A stretch of DNA of 64,000 nt from Wyeomyia smithii. Taxonomy: Eukaryota; Arthropoda; Insecta; Diptera; Culicidae. The stretch is taken from assembly GCF_029784165.1 (NCBI RefSeq), contig NC_073695.1:95545777-95609776 (forward strand). The letters are read 5' to 3'. Below the pieces are notes generated by a model. That model did not search any database, was not told the DNA's origin, and saw only the letters and a program-made list of their open reading frames with translations. The translations under genes and the position numbers were made by a program. Position 1 is the first letter of the stretch, and every line of letters starts with the position of its first letter. Shown here one piece after another: positions 46,413 to 58,045 of this stretch.

Positions 46413-47983
46413 GTGAATTAACCTATAGTGGACCCTTTCCCTATAGTGGACCACTCGCCAGACTGAATATATGTGAAAACTCGAGGGATTTTCAAAAAAC
46501 TTCCATCGGGAAAAATGTTATCCAGCCAATCTGCATTACAAACATTTATAAGTTCCGATATATGTTAAAAGAAATTCAGTTAATCTGACTGATGGCACAC
46601 TACAGGTTAACAGAGCAATTAGTTAATTTTCCGTAGGCAAAAATTGGCAGATTGCGCAAATATAAAGAGACTCTGCATTTTGCACACAAATATTAACTAT
46701 TAACTTATTAGTCATATTTATTTATTTATTCTTCATCTGACTTTTTAGGTCTTAATGAAATGTGGCGGGGAAAAGCCCATTTGAGGCATTCCTTGCGAAA
46801 CCCTCAAGTGCGCGTAAAAACCCCGCATCTTTTGATTCAAACATTTACAAATCATGAATTAAGTTTGAAAATGGCAATTAATACTATATTAACTCAATCT
46901 ATGCAAAACTTGAGGGATTTCCAGAAAACTTCCATCAAGAAATAACCCCTTTCCTTTAGTGGACCACTCAATTAAAAAATTACCTCAGTTTAAAATAAAA
47001 GATTCTGATGCAAACCCAAAAAAAGTACGATGTATCTTGCGGTGGGAACAGAGAATGAACAATGTTTTTTTGTAACCTAAAACAATATGGTATTTTTACT
47101 GTAAGCTTGCAAAGGTTTTTGTCATTACCATATTTGAACAAGGTTTTTTGTTGTTGAATCTATCACCAACAATAGTTTTACCATGAAAAACATCGTCAAT
47201 GACTTTAAAATTTAAGGGAAAAATGCCTAAAAACTTGCCTTTTTGATTTTATGAATAATCATCAGGTTTTTATTTCATCCTGGTAAGGACAATTTGTTGT
47301 TCAATTTAGTATCGGATAAGATGCCGATTACATCTTTGCGTTATCACTGACAGTGCGAACAAAGTATTCGTCGTGATGAAGTAAACAGTGAAATGCTGAT
47401 AAACACTCAAAACTAGACGACTCACTGCTGGGTATCCACTGCACTGCTACTGCTACTGCTAAAGGAGGACGACTGCTGTTGTCGCTGTCTAGAACTATTA
47501 TGGGCGGCTTCGGCTGAAACAGGCTCTTATATAGGCCAAATAGCATGTTTTAAATTGCAAGGTGTATGATTCTGTCGACCGTGCTTGGGAAGCAATCATA
47601 TAACGACCAATCAGATGTCGAATTTTTCGTTTTGACAAGGCTTGACTGTTTTCAATAGTACAATAGCGTGAATAATAAAATTACAATTATCTTTTTTTGG
47701 GAATAATCTTAGAAGATTTTCCAATCTATTGCTGCAAGAACGAACGAAATCCATCGAAAATTAACCGATTCATTAGCATTTGAAATTGGACATATTTTTC
47801 ACTTTTTTCGGCTTTAGATTTTCATTTCACATCCCTATGTAGCCGAACTTCCTGAGAGAAGTATTCTACTTCAAAATGTTTCCCGATGGAAGATGTATGA
47901 AAATCCCTCGAGTTTTCGCATTACTTGAGTAAAACTTACGAGTGGCCTACTATAGGAATGGGGTCCATCATAGGTTAATTCAC
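46413..47983. mobile_element. 1.57-kb long-TIR element (GTGAATTAACCTATAGTGGA ends)
   Basis: The first about 110 bases (GTGAATTAACCTATAGTGGA, CCTATAGTGGACCACTCG, then ACTCGAGGGATTTTC..CTTCCATCGGGAAA) are matched in inverted form at 47880-47983. A third internal copy (GAGGGATTTCCAGAAAACTT..TTTAGTGGACCACTC) lies at 46911-46970. It is flanked by a related fragment at 48140-48365. A promoter-like segment (47328-47720) sits inside. No transposase frame. Confidence 0.75.
47328..47720 (-). promoter_or_regulatory. Promoter-like segment inside the long-TIR element
   Basis: On the minus strand CGACATCTGATTGGTCG (inverted CCAAT box, about 47610) lies about 75 bases upstream of GCCTATATAAGAGCC (TATA, about 47530). 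CAG/CTG-rich leader-like sequence and an open frame follow, which would start only with a non-ATG codon. The CCAAT portion recurs at 20530-20800. Function is inference. Confidence 0.4.
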
Positions 47984-48139
47984 CCTAGTCAACAGACTAT
48001 GAAGCTCGACGATTCAGTTTGTTACATCAAAATATCACGTCGTATGTGTGATCTAAATGTAATATTCAATTCTCATGAGAATTCTCGATATGTTTGAACC
48101 ATCCTCTTTTTCACTTTTGAAGAACTGTATATTAAGGGA

Positions 48140-48365
48140 TATAGGGTAAATTAACTTTTCTCTGGTAGACCCCCCGTTAAATTAACTCAGTTTATTCAAA
48201 AATTTGAGAGATTTTCAGAAAACTTCCAGCAGAAAACATCTGTTCGGCCAATCTGAATCACAAAAATTTATAAATTCTAATTTATGTTGAAAGGAATAAA
48301 GTCAATCCGACGGCTGGTCTACTCCAGGTTAATAAAGCGAGGAGAGTTAATTTACTCTACTAAGA
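48140..48365 (+). repeat. Diverged fragment of the long-TIR element
   Basis: GGTAAATTAACTTTTCTCTG..GTAGACCCCC, GAGAGATTTTCAGAAAACTT and GGCCAATCTGAATCACAAA..TTTATAAATTC match 46413-46610 in order. Confidence 0.7.
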
Positions 48366-49863
48366 CTCACAGTTTTGTACAAAAAATATACAAATTACAT
48401 TAGGCACAAGAGGTGGCTGATTTTTAATAAATATAATATATCATTTGATCTTGAACTTGATTTTAAACTATAAAAGAAATTCAAATCAGTTTACACCTTC
48501 ATTCATTCAAAGCGTCAATTTTTAGTGTTCTATAAACTGTGGTTCTGATCTTCATTTTTCGTGCTTTTCATTCTTTATGCTTATTTGTCTTATGCACTGT
48601 TTTCCGCTCATGTACACTTCAAGCATGTTATAAGGATGCAATTCAACAACTCACAAAATCTAATTAACCTTCACCGATGTTAACTGAGATATAATTCAAC
48701 AAATAAGAAAGTGCAAACTAAACTTCGTTCGCATGTCTTAAACGTCCCAAGTAACAATCAAAATGCTTCAAAGACTTAGGATTGTTTTGTTTTCGTTTTA
48801 TGTTAACTTACATTAAAGTCTATGATTATATTTTGGTTTTATTTGATAGCCATGAAATATGATCCGCAAGTATTCTTTACAGCCATACTATGCCAACCGT
48901 CATATGCATGAAGCTATATGATAGTCCTTCTGATGATCAAATAAAACTAAAATCAGCAGGCCATAATTTTGGCTGAAATAAAACTTGGTGATCGTAACTT
49001 AGGCAGATGAATACCATGATAGGCTTGTTTGGTTTTAGATATGTTATGTTCTGACCAAATTAAGAGAATCAGTTATAATGGAGGATTTTGAATGCGTTCG
49101 AGGGTTTATCCGAAAACAACATGTCGTCTTGAATGCGAAAAATACAAAATTATGAAATTCAATCCCTTTCAGCATTTTATTTTACAATATTACCGATACC
49201 ACAGGGTAGTTTCGAAATTCGAATGATGGATTAAGTTATACATTTAACAAAATATAACAAATCATGGCATTTAACCAATCAACACCTTAGTGCAGAGGAA
49301 TAAAATTTTAATTGAATATTCATTTCCTACATAATTACGGCGGCGCGCAGTAGTCATGATAAAAATTGTGGTCAGTTTCACCATAAATATTTCACGGCAT
49401 GTGTTTTTACATGCACGAGATCGATTTGAATGACAATAATAATTTATCATTATGGAAAGAAAACTTATACTTATTTGTTTTCACGACACTGTTGGTATAT
49501 AACGTTGTCATTGAGAAATGAAGCCAAGATAAAATTGGTTGCTTTACACTTAATTTGGAGAATAAATCTCAGTTAAATTTTCGAGGCCATTCTATGGCAG
49601 CAAATCGGCCTGTTAAAAACGTTTGGTCCTATGATGGAGCGCATATGAAGTTTTGATGACTGCAATAAACCTTGGCCAACTAGCCATGACACATGTATAT
49701 AGCTGTTGTTAATAGGTCTTTAGAGCCGCGTGGTCGGCATTGAAGGTTTTATATTTTGGTTCTATCTAGCACTAAAAAACTCAGATATAGCCCATTTTGT
49801 TACTTGGGGTATAAAGGCAGTAACACTTAGTTGAATACATACTCGTAATAACATCAAGATTGG
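48366..49863. other. AT-rich DNA, no gene recognised
   Basis: Only short frames; no repeat boundary or coding motif seen. Confidence 0.4.
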
Positions 49864-50133
49864 AGAGCAGAATCGCGACAAATGATCTGGAAATACGCGA
49901 AAACTTAATCGCCCATTTTTGATTTGAATGAAACTTTGCACACGTATTTGGCTTAGCAAACTGAGCATTTTCCACAGATGGAGAGATTTTTTACACCAAT
50001 GAGTTATATTCTAAAAGGGCGTATGCCATTTGGCATAGGTTTTATTGTAGCCCAGAAACCGTTGGTTGTATAGAAAAACTGTCTGAGAATGAGTTATAGG
50101 GAAAAAAAAGGTCATTTGGCGCGATTCTGCTCT
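49864..50133. mobile_element. 270-bp TIR element (AGAGCAGAATCGCG ends)
   Basis: The left end AGAGCAGAATCGCGACAAAT and right end (complement AGAGCAGAATCGCGCCAAAT) are inverted copies over about 22 bases with one mismatch. The interior is AT-rich with no ORF. Small MITE; target duplication not clear. Confidence 0.8.
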
Positions 50134-51014
50134 GGATAAGAAAAAAAAAATTTAAAAATGGATATACCTAATGAATATATTTCTTCCTTAGTTTATCTTG
50201 CTAATTGAAATGGTGGAAAAAAATCGGTTGATAGCGATAATAATCAAGTGATAGCTAAGATAAAGGATGTTACGGTCAAAAATTGGTAAACTTCAATTTG
50301 CCGTAACAAAACAAAACTACTCGCACGCCAAGTTGGCAAAATTTCTGAATGTGACCAAATCAACCATAAAAGTGTTTGTAGAACGCCAGGAAGGCAGGAC
50401 CGGAGGTTTTCGAAATCCAAAGGCAACGAAAACGACGAAAACAGTGACAAGCGGTTTCAAGCGGAATGCTAGCCTTTCCGTCTGATATGTCGCAAGCGAG
50501 CTGGGAGTGTCGTCTTCAACTGTGAATCAAGCTAAAATACGAGCCGGACTGTCGACTTACAAAATTTGGTGCCATAAAATCGTGACGATAAGTAAAATAA
50601 CTCGACCAGGCAACGATCGTGAAAGCTGTACGTGAAGATGCTAACGAAGTTTGGTACAGGATGATGAAACTTACATCAAGGTAAACTTTAACAGCTTTCT
50701 GGACAAGAATATTATACGACAACTGGAAGAGTAACGGTGGCAGACACAAACACATTAAGCAGTCATTTTTTTCCCTGTGTGGACTCATCACTGCGACCAG
50801 AAACATTCGATCTATTGCGATATGTGCCCAGGTGCCCAGGTGTTTTCTGTATTCCGCACTTCATATTATTGGTAGTATCACTATCGAAGTAAATGATACG
50901 CTTTTTTCATTTATATCCGTGCTTGTGCGTGTGTGAGAGTTTACCTTTTCGTTTCAAGCTTACGGCTCTACTATACTGAGCTTCTTTCTATCCCACCAAT
51001 ATCGCCAAGTTACA

Positions 51015-51480
51015 ATTCCCTGGAGTGAGGTTTCGCCTAACGTTTCTCTCTGGCTAGGTTAATTCTAAGAGGGACATATTATATCAAGAGGAAGTCTTGA
51101 GTCTTATCGAAACCTTGTTCCCCGTGCCAAAATCACCAATTAGAATTCCCTGGAGAGTATATATATTCCTGAGATCAGTTTTATTTTAAGAAGGACTTAT
51201 TTTGTCAAGAGGAAGGGGTCTTATCAAAACATCGTTCTTCCTACCAACACCGCGTTACAAAAACAATTCCCTGAAGAGGCACTTAATGCTTCAGCTCTGG
51301 TCAGTATTACTATAAGTAGGAATTATATTTTGTCAAGAGGAAGAAGTCTTTTCGAAACCTCGTTCCTCCAGCCAAGACCGCGTCATAACTACAATTCCCT
51401 AAGGAGAACTATTTATGCGTAACTCAGACCAGTTTAAATGTAAGAGGGACTTATTTTTGTTAGAATGAAAGTCAGCTTGA
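51015..51480 (+). repeat. Four diverged tandem units of 122-130 bp
   Basis: Units start with ATTCCCT(GG/GA/AA)(A/G)G at about 51015, 51145, 51267 and 51394. Each carries AAGAGGGACTTATTTTGTCA or a variant, AGAGGAAG..GTCTTATCGAAACC and GTTCCTCC..CCAA. They lie within the DNA that splits the mariner relic. Confidence 0.8.
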
Positions 51481-51611
51481 AAGAATGGTATGAGAACAAA
51501 CCCATGTTAAAGTCCATTAGACAACCAAATGGCCTGATACTACTAAGATTCGAACCCACGACCACCTGCTTATCAAAGCGGACTCTGTAACCTTGCGGCT
51601 ACGAAGCTGCC
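51455..51611 (-). mobile_element. tRNA-derived SINE-like sequence
   Basis: The minus strand starts GGCAGCTTCGTAGCCGCAAG and has a perfect pol III B box GGGTTCGAATC (51557-51547) about 55 bases downstream, in tRNA-like spacing from an A-box-like TAGCCGCAAGG. The acceptor-stem halves do not pair, so it is not a tRNA gene. The tail (CATGGGTTTGTTCTCATACC onward) is unrelated to tRNA. Confidence 0.7.
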
Positions 51612-51999
51612 TTAAGCTGTCATAGTTTGCAAAGAAATATCTCGTGTGGCAGGCCATCTGTTTCTGTGGTTGGAACATCATTTTCATCGCGAAAGATTCC
51701 GCCTATAAGGAAATTTATGTGCAGAAGTGCCTGAAAAAACATCTGTTTCCTTTCTTCAAGTAACACAATTGTTCCGTTCTGCTTTGACTGGATTTGGCAT
51801 CTTGCCATTATGGAAAAGGCCATTGACTGGTATTCCGCCAACAACGTCCAGGTGGTGATAAAGAACACGAACCCCAAGAGACTCAAAAGGAGACACGAAA
51901 AAAAGTTGTCAACGAGATACAGTTCAAGCTCAACTGACTGTAACACCCTTTAATTCAGGATGAACATCATCACCAGAAGCGTAAAACAAAAATGTGTTT

Positions 52000-53160
52000 G
52001 CCATCAAATCTATACATATAAAAATACAGTCCGGTCTGTCTGTCTGTCTGATCCATATACTGCCGCGCATAGCAAGTCAGTCCCATTTGCATTTTCAGTA
52101 AAATTGAGTTATTACGCGTAAATGGTAGCTAACAATGCATTGTTTCGTAACAATGGATGAGCTCAACAACTTCGTTCTGAAAAACTGCTGGAAAACATCC
52201 AAACATATTGACCCATCTCGTAAGAAACAGTGTTATAAAATCATATAAAAACGCGTTTTTCTCGGCTTGCTGAAAATGCAGGTGGGACTGACATGCTATG
52301 CGCGGCAGTATAGGCTCGCAAACTACCGAACCGATCGACATGAAAATTTGTATGTAGTGGTTTTTGGTGCCGATAAAGGTTCCTATGATGGTTTAAGACC
52401 CTTCGCTCCTCTGGAAGGGAGGGGTCCCATATAAATAAAACACAAATTTCAGCACATCTCAGAAACTAACCAAGTAAATGAAACCAAGTTTGGCATGTGA
52501 ATGTTTAGGGTTAACAAATATGTCCATAATAGTTTAACACCCCTACCTCTTCCGTAGAGGAGGGGTCCCATACGCACATCTCAAAAACTAACGAAGTGAA
52601 TTGACCAATATTTGTTATATGAATGTTTTTAGGGTTAACAAATATGTTCATAATGGTTCGACACCCCTCCCTCCTCTGTGATGGAGGGGTCCAATACAAA
52701 TGAAACACAAATTTCACACAACTCGAGAACCAATCAAGCAAATTCAACCAAATTTCGCATGTGGATGTTTTCGGGGGTGGCCAATAAGACCATAATGGTT
52801 CAACATTCCTCCCTCTTCTGGAAGGAAAGGGCTCCACATAAATGAAACACAAATTTCTGCACATCTCGAGAACCAATCACGTAAATTGAACCAAATTTGG
52901 CAGGTCAATATTTTCAGGGATAACAAATTTGTCCATAATGTTTTGACACCCCTCCCTCTTCCGTAAGGGAGGGGTCCAATACAAATTAAACATAAATTTC
53001 TGGACCTCTCGAGAAATAATCAAACAATAAAGAGTAAACAATATTTCCATGGTGGTTTGACACCTCTCCTACTTCTGGATGGAAGAACTCTTATACAAAT
53101 CAAACTCAAATTGCTATGGTGGTTTGACACTCGCTCGTACTCTGGAAGGGGAGAGATATT
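52000..53160 (-). repeat. Inverted partial copy of the composite repeat's 3' block
   Basis: On the minus strand the order is the same as at 15420-15920: several units of about 120-130 b with GAGATGTGC and GGAGGGGTG, then TTTTGGTGCC.ATAAAGG, TTCGGTAG and finally GGATCAGACAGACAGACAGA..TTTTTAT. It is interrupted by a MITE at 52058-52310. Confidence 0.8.
52058..52310. mobile_element. 253-bp MITE (TACTGCCGCGCATAGCA ends) with TA duplication
   Basis: The 28-base termini, starting TACTGCCGCGCATAGCA and ending TCAGTCCCA, are inverted with one mismatch. TA lies at 52056-52057 and 52311-52312. The undisrupted version of the host repeat (about 15871-15883) reads CCTATATGGATC, which fits an empty site with a single TA. 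Related to the 81-bp element at 1973-2053. Confidence 0.9.
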
Positions 53161-53395
53161 TCATCTTATTTGCTACTCAACAAAACCTTTATTCTACTTA
53201 GGAATATTGTTAACACTGAATTTTATGATATGTACCTCTTGAATTGACAAATGTGCTCACAAACTCTCCAGTACATCAAATTTATGATCAATCCGAAGAA
53301 ACAAAATTATGATATTTTACCAGTTCTGATCCCTGAAAATGTACAGATATTTACTCCGATTTTTCAGCAACTTTTATTTCCTTTACATAGATATA

Positions 53396-53582
53396 CCGTC
53401 AGCCGGGGTGAAATTGAGCCATCCAACCCGTGACTTGTCAGCCATCATTTCCGGGTCAGAAGACTAGTCTTTCTTGGTTAAATATTCGAGGAAACTAATT
53501 CGAGAAAGATTGGTCTTGTAACCGTCATGAGATAGCTGACTGTAGCTGGGTTCGTATGGCATAATCTCACCCCGGCTTACGG
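53396..53582. mobile_element. 187-bp MITE (CCGTCAGCCGGGGTGA ends) with TA flanks
   Basis: CCGTCAGCCGGGGTGA at the left and TCACCCCGGCTTACGG at the right are inverted with one mismatch. TA occurs at 53394-53395 and 53583-53584. The interior has a weaker inversion (AGAAAGAT/GTCTTTCT). No ORF. Confidence 0.85.
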
Positions 53583-53584
53583 TA

Positions 53585-56500
53585 CACGAAATCCAAACAA
53601 ATCAGTAGACCATGAATTTAGGATTATTTCAGGATTATTGCACCAATTTTTCAATCAATTTAATAGAAAGGAACGTTTCAGTTTTACGATTAAACTGGTT
53701 TTATCCATTTTCGTGTGTGAACAACAAACACCTTTTATGCGTATTCATCCAAATCTATCTGAAAGTTTTGAGACGCCGTTTCAAACACATTTAACTAATG
53801 GAAATTTTTCTCGTGACAATCAGACCTTTTACAGCCAACTTTCTACATTTTAATATTTTACAATAAGAAATTTAACATGGCATGGTCATGTGGCCATGGA
53901 ATGATAGTAACAGCCGAGTTCGTTTATCGTTTCTTTATAGTTTCCCGTTGCTTTCAAATATTTTTTCTGTTTCTAAATATATAAGTCCATGTTTCGGTTT
54001 TACAAAGGTTTCGATTTTATGCAAGTTCCAAAAGTTGCATTCGCGTTTGACCTTTGGCCGCCTGTGTTTCATCCCGCTGATAAATATGTTTACTGTTGAA
54101 ATCAATTTCTTTTCAGATCCATCAAAGTGCAATCTATCATTTCATTTTCATTGAATGAATCAACCATTGCACTGATTCATTCCTAGGAAAGCTTCAATCT
54201 GAGATGCATAATGGCACATAGCTCTAATTTCAAATTTATTTGAAATCCACTTGTAAGTGTTGAGCTGTTCTTTTTTACTTGACTCTAAATAATATGATGA
54301 TTAACTTCTCGAGGTAAACAACCTAATCCGTTTCATCCCAAGCCAATCGAATAAGATCTGAAATGTTGCTAAAAGCAGCTAATAACAAAAACAGATAGAA
54401 ACAGTGAACGGTGTCTCTGCGTGTGAATCATCTACCGTTCGCAGAAGTTCACTCGTCATCCCAAAGCCAAAGTCGCCGAACACTGGAGCAGATGCAATCA
54501 ATTTCTTTCACGCGTATTCTTTTTTTTTGGATCAGTTGAACTAACAACAGATGAGTAAGTGCTGTAGCAATGCTCACTTTATTTTCAGCCTCCTCAATGG
54601 ATATAATTGAGCACCATTGGGTCTATTTCAACAGCTGTCGTTCAACCCTGACCTAAGCTTGTGCCTTTAGACGTGACAAGTTTTTCTATGACAGGCGTAA
54701 TGTCGTTGAATGATGAATGTTCGAACAGAAAAAAAACTAAGATGAGGATTTTATAATATCATCTTCATCAATCTCACACACCAAAACCAATATGTTCGCA
54801 ACGTTCGTTTTTTGCTTTACTTCCGTCACGTTTACCCAGATGCCACGAAGCCGTTAAGCCGTTTACGGGGTATAAAGTACGTCATTCGATGAGCATTCAA
54901 AGGTTAATGAGTTCTCACTTAGACAGTTTAGAAGAATAATGGTAATTGGTCTTAACTTTGGACTCCGTAATCACGGTATAAAAATTGATCGTTATAACAT
55001 ACTGGATATTTTAAATTGAATAACATGAACACCTCGACTGTTCTGTAAAATCAGAAAGATTTAATGGATTATGTGCAACAAACTGGAAGTAAAATAATAA
55101 CCGCTGCACATACATTGTAATTAAATATCCGCATGCAACGCTATCGCGAATCATGTTGTTTTTCCATTGACACTATTGCCACCTTTATACGACTGTACAA
55201 TGCAGAATCTACTTCCTAGTCTGAAATATGTAACCTCCAGTACGGTTCGAACAGTGAAACCAACAGTCTGTGATCTCTTCTCCACTATTATCACATTCTC
55301 TCCCACGGTTTCATGGCATCATCAGCGGCAAAGCTCTACCAAAAACATACTTCTAATAAATAATAATCCACACAGTTTTGCGGCGGCCGAAGGTAAACCT
55401 GCCTATTCCAACCGGTCGCAGTGACTCTCAACAACATTAATATTTGACTGTGTTTCGTCATCTGAATGTTTTTACTGTTTTACCCCACGGACCTCAATCC
55501 GCGAGCATTCACCGCACAATAGAACAAACCCAACCAATGTTGAGTGTTGTCGAGGCATTTCGCGTCGCCAATGGGTCGAAATTCTCCCCATGCACTTGAA
55601 CCTACCAGCGTCCACGTGTACACACCTCGCGCACCTGGCTTTTATGTGATGCCGTGTGCGGTTTGACGATGAGCTGCAAGTCGTGCAGCAGCTGTCGAGC
55701 CGGGCTAATTACTCTGTTGTTTTGATCGGAAATAGTGATATTCCACGACACCCTTGGCTGACCGACTGAATGACTAACGATAACAGCATTAAATTCCCAT
55801 CCTGTGCTGTTTTATGACCAACAGCAATCGGACTCAAACAGCTTTTTGACATTCATAATGTTCCGCACAGTCAAGTTCAACGAACCGGTAAACCGGTCAT
55901 CTGAACCAGAGAAAAAGTGGCTTCCAAAATCAAGCTGTAATTAAATGCGGTGCGACACGGAATTAGTGTTTTTTCTGCATATACCTGTGTCTAACAATCA
56001 TTGGGACCATTGGACTAGTTAGCGGTCAAAAGTTGAATAAACTGACCGGCACAGTACCCATAGCTGGAGGAGGAAAAAATATTGATCCAGGTTACCACCT
56101 CGTGAGACGCGTCACTTGGCGGTTTGGTAGAAACCAGTTTAGATTTTTCACACGCTTGGTTTACTAACTGGATCGGGGGTTTGTATGCTATTAAGTGAAT
56201 CATAACGTATGCTAAATATTATTCGAATAATATTATACTCTTCAAACACGTCATTTCAAGTCTCTTCTGGCAGTTCCTGGAAAACTTACTTTACGTAAAT
56301 ATTAGAAATTAAAATATTTTAATTAACTCAGAAATATATTTTTAAAAAAGGCTTCGAGGCTTCTTTCAATTTTTTCGTAATTTTAAAATATTTAAAAAAA
56401 GTAGTAGGGTGGTATTCAGGACACGACCGCATGACGTTGACTACCGTATTCTTATATTCCATTAAAACAAATAGTAGAGGGAATTGCAACTCCAGTGTTG

Positions 56501-57176
56501 GAAGAATGGATCTCTCTTATTTAATCGCTGTCATTTCATACATACCGCATGACGTAGGACTCTATATTTTTCATCTAACAGTGCTTTCTTATTTGCTGAC
56601 ATTAGAGCGCTTTGAACAACAATTAATAAATAATATAAATGACATATATGGATGAAACCTTATTTATATCGGCATCCCCGCTTCCCAGGTATTCAAATTA
56701 GAAAAGCATTTGTTCGTAGTATAATATCTATAATACACAATTCACACGAATATACAATTTTGACACATAAACATTATGCCAAATACTGTTAAGTTTGTTT
56801 CCACAAAAATCCGTTCAAAAATTTACAAAAAAAAATCAGAATTGTGAGTAGAAATGCTTTTGCTGCTAGAACCAAAATTTCGTGATTAAGATAGTTAAAA
56901 TTAAAACACGGTTGAAGCCACTGCAACGTGCACATAATATGTACACAATAGACACAGAAAGTTGAATGACGATTGATAATTTTGAAATCGAGTTTTCTTT
57001 TAAGTTTGAACGAAACTTTCCAACGCGTTTTCCTCAAAATTATAATTTTTGAGTTGTGGGTTATTATCAGTAAAGTTTATGAACAATGGATGGCATAACA
57101 CACTTTATAGTAACTCTATAATTTAGTTAGGCCTCTCTCATAGTAGCCGCGAAAAGCGGCGCGAACCGATTCGCCC
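53585..57176. other. 3.6 kb with no gene recognised
   Basis: Several 60-95 codon frames (for example 53882-54154, 55167-55424) lack motifs, codon structure or splice context. A fragment of the dispersed ACGACCGCA motif occurs at 56417-56447. Confidence 0.4.
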
Positions 57177-57596
57177 GGCCGTACCCGATCAGTCAAAAAT
57201 ATCAGGATTATAACAAATCTTGATATATTGTAACGCACTTTTCGCATCAACTTGTGTTCTAAATTGGGTCTCGTTAATAGTTAAAATATCAAAATTTCTA
57301 TCAAAATCATTTACTGATTATAACAAATTATAGCAAGTTTTGTAGATTTTCGGCAGAAAAAGATCAGAGTTAGTTAGAATGTACAATATTTTCTTGATTG
57401 AATAACAAGTTTTGTTTTAAATATGCTTTAGAAAAACACACTTTTGAACATTCAAGTGTATGGTAACAGAATTTGATATAATTTTGTACTTTTTACCATT
57501 CTGGCATATCAAAAATATTACAGGGTTTGTTATTTCTATCAAGTTCAGATATGTTTGTGTTACCCGTTTGTTATAATCGTTTGATCGGGTACAGCC
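57177..57596. mobile_element. 420-bp TIR element (GGCCGTACCCGATCA ends)
   Basis: GGCCGTACCCGATCA at 57177 and TGATCGGGTACAGCC ending at 57596 are inverted with one mismatch. The interior is very AT-rich with repeated GATTATAACAAAT strings. No ORF. Target duplication not evident. Confidence 0.7.
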
Positions 57597-57764
57597 GTAA
57601 GTAAAGCTATACATTACTGCCTTACTGTGAATAAGAGGTACAAAAACCGAGTATAATATAGATATTATCAAATTTATATGCTTGAAAACATGTTATAACA
57701 GCGACAAGTATATGCAGTTGTGAAAACTTGCTGACCTCATTATAAACTGAATTGAATTTCCTAC

Positions 57765-57954
57765 CTCGAGTCGAAGGTCCTTCTCCAGCGTCCCAATCAG
57801 TTGAAAGCGTATTACCTTTAACCTCTAGCATGTCGTCTTGATCTCGTTCTTGCCCAGCAATCGTTCTTCGTACCTTCGGAGAAATCGTCTTCTGCCGATC
57901 CTTCGCACGCTTCCGAGAATTGCGCTTATAGATCATGTTCATGTGTCGAGACAT
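57765..57954 (-). CDS. Possible first exon of an unrecognised basic protein
   Basis: From ATG at 57954 the 63-codon frame reads MSRHMNMIYKRNSRKRAKDR and continues with KTISPKVRRTIAGQE, then an acidic/polar part (DDMLEVKGNTLSTDW, DAGEGPSTR). It stops at a plausible donor GTAGGA (57764-57759, phase 1). There is no signal peptide; the basic cluster could be a nuclear signal. A TATAAAA on the same strand lies about 150 b upstream (58103-58109). No second exon was found. Could be a transposon remnant; family unknown. Confidence 0.35.
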
Positions 57955-58045
57955 TGCGAAGATTCTCAATATGTTCGTTTTAGCACTAGACGAAACTGCT
58001 AGCAAATTACTATAGCTGTAAACCTTTATAACAAAAATCCGTATC

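Larger units (their letters stand above)
50267..51960 (+). mobile_element. ITmD37E-type mariner relic split by an insertion
   Basis: The N-terminal part (50267-50754) shows helix-turn-helix residues (KLAKFLNVTKSTIKVF; VASELGVSSSTVNQAKIRAGLSTYKI) and the first catalytic Asp in DDETYIKVNF. It then reads, in a shifted frame, LSGQEYYTTTGRVTVADTNT. The C-terminal part resumes at about 51613 (KLS*FAKKYLVWQAICFCGW), with the second Asp in LDLASCHYGK and WYSANNVQVVIKNTNP, before the region of the third acidic residue, which is degraded. This matches the order of mosquito DD37E Tc1/mariner transposases. At least three stops or frameshifts plus an insertion of about 860 bases (50755-51612) show it is inactive. 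Confidence 0.85.

Noticed and set aside
51540..51611. Possible tRNA gene on the minus strand
   Set aside because: Good B box, but no closed cloverleaf; SINE head.
51620..51946. 108-codon minus-strand frame with several hydrophobic stretches, like a membrane protein
   Set aside because: The opposite strand encodes the C-terminal mariner transposase (FAKKYLVWQA, DLASCHYGK, WYSANNVQVV), so the frame is its shadow.
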